A stretch of DNA of 10,827 nucleotides from UBA8337 sp965657665 (GTDB lineage Bacteria; Pseudomonadota; Alphaproteobacteria; RS24): positions 1 through 10,827 of the forward strand of contig CBFHPF010000047.1 of NCBI GenBank assembly GCA_965657665.1. The letters are read 5' to 3'. Made by a program: the position numbers and the translations under genes. The notes under the pieces were generated by a model, which saw nothing but the letters and a program-made list of their open reading frames with translations, did not search any database and had not been told where the DNA came from. Shown here in pieces: positions 1 through 5,860 of the stretch (positions are counted from its first letter, which is position 1; each line of letters opens with the position of its first letter).

Positions 1-934
1 AGATTTCGATAGCAATAGCGATGCCTCGTCAATGAACATTGACCAGGACGCTGAAATTATCGTCAAAGGTAAAGCCAAGCTGGATAGCGGCATTGAAGTC
101 GGTCTGCAAGTTCAGTTCGAATCTGCCTCACAGAATACAGGTGCAAAGCTTACTGAAGATGGTGGTGATTATTCTCTCTCATATAAAGAAGACGACCAAG
201 TCGACGAGCACTATATCTACGTCAAAGGCAATTTTGGTAAATTCGTTATCGGCTCTGAAAACTCAGCAGCTCGTATGCTGGAAGCCGGTCACGATAAATA
301 TCTCGGCTATTCACAAATCGAAGACAATTTCTTGGCTGGTTTGAAAGTCGGTTATACACAAGCCGTGCACACAAAGCTGACCGGTGACAACCCGAAATTG
401 ACTTATGTATCGCCAAAATTTAGTGGTCTGCAAGTCGGTTACTCAATGACACCGTCAACCTCAAACTCAGGCGGCGATGACTTTGGTATTGAAGATGATC
501 TGCCGGGTACATCATACGGTGTGCGCTATAAAGGCAAAGTCGGTCCGGCCAAAGTGGCTGTATCTGTCGGTTCAGAGTCTGTAGACAATGCTGCCGGTGA
601 TTCAAAAGAAGACAGCTCAACACGTCTGCAAGTTTCAATGAACGGCGTGAAGTTCTCATACAACGATCTGGAACGCGACACCGGTTATGGTGCAGCTACA
701 TCAGACACATACAACAACATCGCGCTGTCATATAAAGTCAGCAAGAAGCTGGTTGTAGGTCTGGACATGCAGACAGACGAAGATGATGCAGGTGACACAA
801 CATACGAACATTCACGTATCGGTGGCACATACAAGCTGGGTTCAGGCGTGAAGCTGACTTTCTCAACCAATACGGCTGAAGAAGGCGAAGACGAAAGCAG
901 CTACACAGCTGTTGGTCTGCTGATGAAATTCTAA
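1..934 (+). CDS. Porin, Porin_4-like outer-membrane beta-barrel (5' partial)
   Basis: General diffusion porin of the outer membrane. The reading frame is open from base 2 with no stop before the ATG at 32, so that ATG is internal and the gene starts outside the window. By alignment with the downstream paralogue, the signal peptide and first strands (roughly 70 residues) are missing. What remains shows alternating amphipathic strands, the family segment D-(Q)-V-D-E-H-Y-I-Y-V-K-G-N-F-G-K near residue 55 after the internal ATG, a second block N-P-K-L-T-Y-V-S-P-K-F-S-G-L-Q-V-G, acidic loop segments, and a C-terminal GLLMKF with the terminal Phe expected of a BAM signal. Codon choice looks narrower than in the next gene (CTG for Leu, TCA for Ser), which suggests a strongly expressed major porin; this was judged by eye. 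A Rho-independent terminator follows 24 bases after the stop, so transcription probably ends here. Confidence 0.9.
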   Translation, partial: DFDSNSDASSMNIDQDAEIIVKGKAKLDSGIEVGLQVQFESASQNTGAKLTEDGGDYSLSYKEDDQVDEHYIYVKGNFGKFVIGSENSAARMLEAGHDKYLGYSQIEDNFLAGLKVGYTQAVHTKLTGDNPKLTYVSPKFSGLQVGYSMTPSTSNSGGDDFGIEDDLPGTSYGVRYKGKVGPAKVAVSVGSESVDNAAGDSKEDSSTRLQVSMNGVKFSYNDLERDTGYGAATSDTYNNIALSYKVSKKLVVGLDMQTDEDDAGDTTYEHSRIGGTYKLGSGVKLTFSTNTAEEGEDESSYTAVGLLMKF

Positions 935-958
935 TCTTAACTGATTGGTTTTTTTGAG

Positions 959-999
959 ATGGCGGGGCTTCTGATAAGAGGCTCCGCCATTTTTATTTT
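959..999 (+). terminator. Rho-independent terminator of the first porin gene
   Basis: A stem built from ATGGCGG and CCGCCAT extends inward through mostly paired bases (two G-T wobbles) to about 14 bp around a GATAA loop. It is followed by TTTTATTTTG. It sits directly after the porin stop codon and ahead of the next porin's leader, so it separates the two paralogues into different transcripts. Confidence 0.85.
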
Positions 1000-1037
1000 G
1001 TCATCTAACTGACATAAACTATGGTTATCGAAACATA

Positions 1038-1051
1038 GCGATAGCTATCGC
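1038..1051. promoter_or_regulatory. 14-bp perfect palindrome in the leader of the second porin
   Basis: GCGATAGCTATCGC is a perfect inverted repeat centred on AGCT, 74 bases before the porin start codon. A further TTATCG half-site lies 8 bases to its left (1025-1030). Position and symmetry suggest an operator for a dimeric regulator. No convincing sigma-70 boxes are visible around it, so whether it acts on a promoter or in the RNA leader is unknown. No known regulator motif was recognised. Confidence 0.4.
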
Positions 1052-1124
1052 ATATTGATTTCCGCGTATCTGCCGCGTCTTGGGCAGACTGTATCCGACA
1101 ATAACAAAAACAAGGATATGGATC

Positions 1125-2285
1125 ATGAACATCCACCGCAAAACCATTGCGTCTTTTTCAGGCCTCGCCGCTTTATTTGTGACGAGCGCTCTCTTACCGG
1201 CGCAAGCCGAGCCGCCCAAGCTTTCCGTTGGCGGCTATTTCACCCAATCGATTAATCTGCTCGATGCCGACCATGCGCCGGGCGACACAACGGCTGATGT
1301 AGAAGACGAAGTGCTGGCGCAAAACGCCGAAATTCACTTCAAAGGCAGCACAAAATTGCGCAGCGGCACGGAAATTGGCTTTCGGGTCGAATTGGAAGCC
1401 GAAGCAACTGGCGAAGGTGGCGACCAAATAGACGAGCATTATCTCTATTTGAAAGGCGATTTCGGCAAGCTGATTATGGGCGCTGAAAACGGCGTCGGTC
1501 ACCTCATGCAAGTGCGGGCGCCCAGCTTTGTGCCGGGGCTAAAGTTCTTCGATAATTCGATTACCGATGACGCGATTGAAAAGGCTTATGACTTGTCTTT
1601 GGATGCCTCTAACGCCATTGAAGACGCGCATATGTCGACCAAGCTGGAGCATATTTCCGGCGATGCCAATAAGCTGAGCTATATGACACCGCGCGTTGGT
1701 GGCTTGCAATTCGGGCTGTCTTTTACGCCGAATAATGAAAACAAAAACGGCGGCGAAAATAATGCCGTGGATGTCAGTGAAGGCAACCAAACCGACATTG
1801 TGGAAATGGCACTGCAATATACCGGCCGCCGTGGCGGGGTCAGCTATAAGCTGGGCTATTCAACAGTTGAGGGCGAGACGGAGGGCGCGGATCTTGACCC
1901 TGAAAGCTCCAGTGTCGGCCTGCAAGTCAAAGTTGGCAAATATCAGTTTGGCGGCAATCAGTCGAAATATGAAAATCTCGGCACTGTTGAGCGGGAAAAA
2001 TACGCCGACAGCGAGAGCGTTGAAACGGTCAGTTATGGGCTGAAATACAAGCTCAATAATCGCACGCATCTTGGCATTGGCTTTACCGAAGGTGAGGAAA
2101 CGCATCTCAGTAACGGCCTGAAAACCACCTATGAAGAGATGATGATTGGCGGCGGCACGAAGCTGGGCGACGGGGTCAGTGTTGGCTATTATTACACTGA
2201 AACTGAAGCGCAGCATGGTATCGGCGCTAACTCAGAAACAGCTGATGTGTCTCTGGTTGGGCTTACCTTAGCACTGAAACTTTAG
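1125..2285 (+). CDS. Porin, Porin_4-like outer-membrane beta-barrel (complete paralogue)
   Basis: General porin of 386 residues. The start is the ATG at 1125: it has AAGGA eight bases upstream and opens a good Sec signal peptide (MNIHRK, hydrophobic core, cleavage after AQA at residue 28). The longer reading frame from a TTG at 1080 would put 15 polar residues before the signal and has no such site. The mature protein begins with a porin strand (KLSVGGYF) and shares with the upstream porin the blocks DQIDEHYLYLKGDFGK and KLSYMTPRVGGLQFG, so the two are tandem paralogues that have diverged strongly in their loops. The loops are rich in Asp and Glu. The protein ends in LALKL, so its last residue is Leu and not the usual Phe or Tyr of outer-membrane barrels. 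Probably monocistronic, since terminators lie on both sides. Substrate preference cannot be read from the sequence. Confidence 0.92.
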   Translation: MNIHRKTIASFSGLAALFVTSALLPAQAEPPKLSVGGYFTQSINLLDADHAPGDTTADVEDEVLAQNAEIHFKGSTKLRSGTEIGFRVELEAEATGEGGDQIDEHYLYLKGDFGKLIMGAENGVGHLMQVRAPSFVPGLKFFDNSITDDAIEKAYDLSLDASNAIEDAHMSTKLEHISGDANKLSYMTPRVGGLQFGLSFTPNNENKNGGENNAVDVSEGNQTDIVEMALQYTGRRGGVSYKLGYSTVEGETEGADLDPESSSVGLQVKVGKYQFGGNQSKYENLGTVEREKYADSESVETVSYGLKYKLNNRTHLGIGFTEGEETHLSNGLKTTYEEMMIGGGTKLGDGVSVGYYYTETEAQHGIGANSETADVSLVGLTLALKL

Positions 2286-2306
2286 AGGCTTACTAAAACG
2301 AAAAAG

Positions 2307-2341
2307 ACGGGCGACGGGATAACCGCCGCCCGTTTTGCTTT
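2307..2341. terminator. Bidirectional terminator between convergent porin and MFS genes
   Basis: ACGGGCG pairs with CGCCCGT, with an inner CGG/CCG continuation after one mismatch, around a short GATAA loop. A TTTTGCTTT tract follows on the + strand. On the opposite strand the stem is followed by CTTTTTCGTTTT, so the structure can end the minus-strand MFS transcript as well. It fills the 54-bp gap between the two stop codons. Confidence 0.8.
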
Positions 2342-3644
2342 ACCCGTTTTGGGCGGCTTTTTCCAAATCCTCGGTCAAATTGCGACCGGCGAGGAAATAG
2401 TGGATGCAGCCCCAGATATTAAGCGACACCACGACAATCAGCGCATAGCGCAAGCCGTCAACGCCATAAACTGGCGAAAAGGCATCCGACAATATGCCGA
2501 CCAATTGTGGCCCAAACCCGAGGCCGACAATATTGATGCAAAACAACAGCAAGGCCGAGCCAAGCGCGCGCCGCTCCGGCGGCAATAAGCTTTGATTGAG
2601 CGCAAAGCTGACCGACAGATAAAACCCGCCAAAGAAAGAGGTGATGGTGATGAGAATAATCGCCGTGGTGACATCGGTTGTCAGATAGTACCAGATGGCG
2701 ACAGGTACGACGGCAATTTTGACACCGGCCGTCAGCCAGACGTAATAACGCTTATCTTTTTGCGCCAATTTATCGGCCAGCCAGCCACCAAATAGAGTGC
2801 CAATACCGCCGATAATACCACCAATAAGCGCCAAATATGTGCCTGTCTCGCCGGGCGAAAGACCCAAAATGCGGCGGAAATAGACGCCGTTCCAATACAA
2901 CGCGCCATAGCCGACAAACACCACCAGCGTGCAGCCGATAACGATATGGCGCAGGCTTTTAATCGACATCATGATTTTAAATGTGTCCCACACCTCACCA
3001 AATAAATTGCCGGAAAACGGCTTGGGTGGCTGTGTGCGTGCTGGCTCTTTGACGGTTAAAAACATCAGAATGCCCAGAATAATGCCGGGCAGGCCAACAA
3101 CGAAAAAGGCGATGCGCCAGCCATACCATTCATCAATCCAGCCGCCGACCAGAAAGCCCAGCAGCACACCAATATTAATACCGGCCGCATAAATGCCCAT
3201 GGCCGTGGCGCGGCTTTCGGGTGGAAATAAATCGGAAATCATCGAATGACTTGGCGGGCTGGACCCCGCTTCACCAACACCAACCCCGATACGCGCTAAG
3301 GCCAATTGCAAATAATTACCCGCCATGCCGCAAACAGCCGTCATGCCGGACCAGACGATAACCGAAATGCCGATAATATTGCGCCGCGAATAGCGGTCCG
3401 CCAGCATGGCAATCGGAATGCCCAAAGTAGCGTAAAAAATGGCAAAGCTAAGCCCGATGAGAAAGCCCAATTGGGTATCGGATAAGGACAATTCCAGCTT
3501 AATGCTTTCAGCCAAAATCGACATGATTTGCCGGTCGACATGGCTCGACGCATAAATCAAAACCAGCATGGCCAAAGTATAATTGCGTGTTCGTTTGGAT
3601 GTCGCTTGCGGCTCTGCACCGCTATTATCAGTTGTTGAACTCAT
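2340..3644 (-). CDS. Major facilitator superfamily carrier, spinster-like
   Basis: Inner-membrane secondary transporter of 434 residues with about 12 hydrophobic helices, normal length for the superfamily. Visible marks are the motif-A loop between helices 2 and 3 (GIPIAMLADRYSRR, residues about 76-88), an Asp-Arg pair in helix 1 (HVDRQI, about 35-40), and the helix-4/5 segment ARIGVGVGEAGSSPPSHSMI. These resemble the bacterial spinster-like branch, whose eukaryotic members carry sphingosine-1-phosphate or lysophospholipids; the branch is my inference from motifs. The start ATG has a G-rich ribosome site (GGGGGGA) five bases upstream. It follows the outer-membrane barrel gene in the same direction after 72 bases, so it may be the last gene of the RND operon or have its own promoter. 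If it belongs to the operon, a lipid-like or amphipathic substrate would fit. Other substrates (sugars, acids, drugs) cannot be excluded. Confidence 0.85.
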   Translation of the reverse strand: MSSTTDNSGAEPQATSKRTRNYTLAMLVLIYASSHVDRQIMSILAESIKLELSLSDTQLGFLIGLSFAIFYATLGIPIAMLADRYSRRNIIGISVIVWSGMTAVCGMAGNYLQLALARIGVGVGEAGSSPPSHSMISDLFPPESRATAMGIYAAGINIGVLLGFLVGGWIDEWYGWRIAFFVVGLPGIILGILMFLTVKEPARTQPPKPFSGNLFGEVWDTFKIMMSIKSLRHIVIGCTLVVFVGYGALYWNGVYFRRILGLSPGETGTYLALIGGIIGGIGTLFGGWLADKLAQKDKRYYVWLTAGVKIAVVPVAIWYYLTTDVTTAIILITITSFFGGFYLSVSFALNQSLLPPERRALGSALLLFCINIVGLGFGPQLVGILSDAFSPVYGVDGLRYALIVVVSLNIWGCIHYFLAGRNLTEDLEKAAQNG

Positions 3645-3675
3645 TTTGTCCCCCCAGACCTCTGGTTAAAGGTTA

Positions 3676-3706
3676 GCGAGGAAAAGCCGACTTGGCGAGA
3701 AAAAGC
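3676..3706. repeat. Two near-identical 12-bp direct repeats upstream of the MFS gene
   Basis: GCGAGGAAAAGC (3676-3687) and GCGAGAAAAAGC (3695-3706) differ at one base and are 19 bp apart start to start, close to two helical turns. They lie in the 72-bp gap before the MFS start. The spacing would suit binding of a regulator to one face of the DNA, which would mean separate control of the carrier. No promoter boxes are clear beside them, and chance repetition in A-rich DNA is possible. Confidence 0.3.
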
Positions 3707-3716
3707 TGTAACGATT

Positions 3717-5039
3717 TTAGAAATAATAGCCGAAGCGTAAGCGGATAAAGTCTTCGTCTTTATTGCCCGCGGCGAAAACATCATTTTCCCCGGCTTTGGT
3801 TTGGGCGCGCGCCTCTACCACGGCTTTAAAGCTGGCGCCAATGCGGCGTTCGGCTTCAAGCGATAGGGCGGTGCTGTCGCTGTCGAGGTCAACAAAAGCA
3901 CCGATTAAAATGGCGGTCGATTGGGTGTCATTGGCTGTCCAGCGCAAGCCTACGCCCAGCTCATTGCCAAACGGGTGCGGTGCGTCGGCTTCGCGCTCAT
4001 CCCATAAATATTCGCTGACCAGACCGAGATCCGTGCCGCTATCGAAAAGATTGTAAAATGTATATTCAAAGCCGCCAGTGGCGCGCGCGGCGGTAACTTC
4101 TTCCAAGGCTGTGTCAGGCGTTGGGCGCAGGAATAGCGGATCGTTTTGTTTGCGATTTTCAGTGCCGCTAATCGCTTCAAGCTTTAAAAGCCACGGCCCC
4201 AAAGTGGCCTGAATGTCCAAGCCGGCTTGGCTGTAATCGGCGTAATAGGCTTGCATAACTGGCAGATTATTGTCGAGGCGGTTTTGGCTGGTCAGTAATA
4301 GCTGTGGCTCGCGCGCTGTTCCGTCAAACCAGCTAAAGCCGATATCAAACGGGCCGATGCTGTGTTTATAGCGCAGCGCCACATCATCAACACGGCGGGC
4401 ATCGCCGCCGGTTTTACCGCTCTCAAATAAAGCCGTGTCATCATCAACAATATAGCCGTAATTCGGCCTGCCGGTGATGGGGTCGTTAAACTGGCGAATG
4501 CGAAACACCGGCAAATGATAAGCCGTTAATGTGCCATAAGGGCTTGAATAGGCCAGCTTGACCATTGGCTGGCCGAGCTTGGCCTCGCCATCGACGCTCT
4601 CCACTGCATCGGTTTGATTGATGATATCAACCAGATGCATAAATTCAGTGACGCCCCAAAATTCTTTATCCAGCCCGACAGTCAGTTCAAACGGGCGGCG
4701 CAAATAGCGATATTTCGCTTCGCGCAAATCGCCATGAGTGCGCTCATGGTCATGCTGGTCATAGCGCGCAAAGGGGCGCAAAATAACGGCATGACGATTG
4801 GAGCGGGTGTAAAAGCCGAGGCCGATTTCACCCGATAGTGAAGCAAAGCTTTGTTCGCGCTCAGGGTCGGGCGTGTCGGGAGAAATATCCATCGGCCCGT
4901 CTGCCATGCCACCCTCAGAAGCGAAATGGCGATATTCGATTTCAATATTGCCCTCAAAATCAATATCCAATGCAGAAACCGGCCCCGCCGCGAAGGCGAG
5001 ACCGGTGATGACTGCGAGGAGAGAGCCGCCTGCGCGCAT
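3717..5039 (-). CDS. Predicted outer-membrane beta-barrel protein of the RND/LolA-like operon
   Basis: 440 residues with a Sec signal peptide (hydrophobic residues 5-20, likely cleavage after VSA at 23), then many alternating amphipathic strands separated by polar loops, ending RLRFGYYF with a C-terminal Phe typical of BAM substrates. An internal segment (about residues 122-140, GLDKEFWGVTEF followed by DIINQTDAVE) recalls the WG...D.INP.D pattern of DUF1302-type outer-membrane proteins, which often accompany MMPL permeases; this is resemblance only, and the protein is shorter than typical DUF1302 members. The ATG lies 2 bases after the stop codon of the LolA-like gene with no separate ribosome site, so translation is probably coupled to it. 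By context it would be the outer-membrane receiver or pore of the system. It has no lipobox and no TonB plug. Exact family not recognised. Confidence 0.8.
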   Translation of the reverse strand: MRAGGSLLAVITGLAFAAGPVSALDIDFEGNIEIEYRHFASEGGMADGPMDISPDTPDPEREQSFASLSGEIGLGFYTRSNRHAVILRPFARYDQHDHERTHGDLREAKYRYLRRPFELTVGLDKEFWGVTEFMHLVDIINQTDAVESVDGEAKLGQPMVKLAYSSPYGTLTAYHLPVFRIRQFNDPITGRPNYGYIVDDDTALFESGKTGGDARRVDDVALRYKHSIGPFDIGFSWFDGTAREPQLLLTSQNRLDNNLPVMQAYYADYSQAGLDIQATLGPWLLKLEAISGTENRKQNDPLFLRPTPDTALEEVTAARATGGFEYTFYNLFDSGTDLGLVSEYLWDEREADAPHPFGNELGVGLRWTANDTQSTAILIGAFVDLDSDSTALSLEAERRIGASFKAVVEARAQTKAGENDVFAAGNKDEDFIRLRFGYYF

Positions 5040-5041
5040 GC

Positions 5042-5851
5042 TTAGCGGGCGCGCTTCAAGCTGTCTTGCGTGAAGTCAGCTTGGCTCAGGCCGGTTTGGA
5101 ATTGATAATCATCCCAACGCAGCATGGTGGTTTTTTTGGTCACGTGATTTTCCATGAATAATTCATGGGCGCGCCAATATTTGCCGACATATTGACGATA
5201 ATCGTCAAAAGTCAGAGTCTTCAGCAGCGTGTTTTTGCGGTCATAATAAACCAGCTTACGCGCCTGATAATCGGTCGTGTCGGTGTAGCTAATCATGCGG
5301 GTATAGCCCGAATGCTTGTAAAGCGGACGACGCTCGACCACATGGCAGGTCAGCTCGCCACATGGCTCATCGCGCAGCCATTTATAGCTATATTTGCCGA
5401 CTTCTTGAGCTGAGAAATCCTCAAAGGCAAATTCTGAGCCCATAAACGGGCCGGATTTATTAACTGATGAAATGCGTTTGACGCGTTTCAGCGCAGGCAA
5501 ATACATCCATTGCTCATCCGGGTCGAGAATATGCGCATAGGTCAGCATAGCGGTGCCCGCCACATCTGCCGGTTCGTCAAAAATCATCATCGACAAATCG
5601 CCGTCTTTCGGATTTTTGTTTTCCAGCGTGTTGAAGCGCAAGCGACGCTCAGACACATCACCATTAGCGTTGGTCAGTACCATTTCCATTTCAGTGGCGG
5701 TGTCACCAAAGCCCAAATTCGTCGCATCAGATTTTTCAGCAATCGCCAGCCCGCGTGCTTCGGGTTGGTCAGGGCCGGGCAGTTCAGCCAGTGCCGGTGA
5801 GGCCAAAAACAGGCTCAAAGCAGCGGCCGTGAGAGAGAAAGTCTTCATCAT
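5042..5851 (-). CDS. LolA-like periplasmic outer membrane lipoprotein-sorting protein
   Basis: Periplasmic protein of 269 residues of the 'outer membrane lipoprotein-sorting protein' family (LolA_like, Pfam PF17131 from memory). Such proteins have the incomplete-barrel LolA/LppX-type fold that holds lipids, and are usually encoded beside MMPL permeases. A Sec signal peptide ends at about SPALA (residue 22). The family core is plain at about 113-146: DEQWMYLPALKRVKRISS, then NKSGPFMGSEFAFEDFS. Two Cys (164 and 169, PCGELTC) could form a disulfide. I chose the ATG at 5851 because AGGAG lies six bases upstream. A TTG six bases further upstream, the longest possible start, would touch that site. 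The AGGAG overlaps the stop codon of the permease gene 9 bases away, and the barrel gene follows after 2 bases. Likely role: carry a hydrophobic ligand between permease and outer-membrane barrel. It is not the housekeeping LolA. Confidence 0.88.
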   Translation of the reverse strand: MMKTFSLTAAALSLFLASPALAELPGPDQPEARGLAIAEKSDATNLGFGDTATEMEMVLTNANGDVSERRLRFNTLENKNPKDGDLSMMIFDEPADVAGTAMLTYAHILDPDEQWMYLPALKRVKRISSVNKSGPFMGSEFAFEDFSAQEVGKYSYKWLRDEPCGELTCHVVERRPLYKHSGYTRMISYTDTTDYQARKLVYYDRKNTLLKTLTFDDYRQYVGKYWRAHELFMENHVTKKTTMLRWDDYQFQTGLSQADFTQDSLKRAR

Positions 5852-5860
5852 GTTCAACTC

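Noticed and set aside
1038..1051. Palindrome as a HIP1-type or mobile-element end
   Set aside because: It differs from the HIP1 core GCGATCGC, occurs once in the window, and no transposase or target duplication is nearby.
1080..1124. TTG start at 1080 for the second porin
   Set aside because: It adds 15 residues ahead of a complete signal peptide, and a good AAGGA site matches the ATG at 1125 instead.
5042..5851. Assignment as the housekeeping LolA chaperone
   Set aside because: The core motifs match the larger MMPL-associated LolA-like family, and no LolB or LolCDE gene is adjacent.
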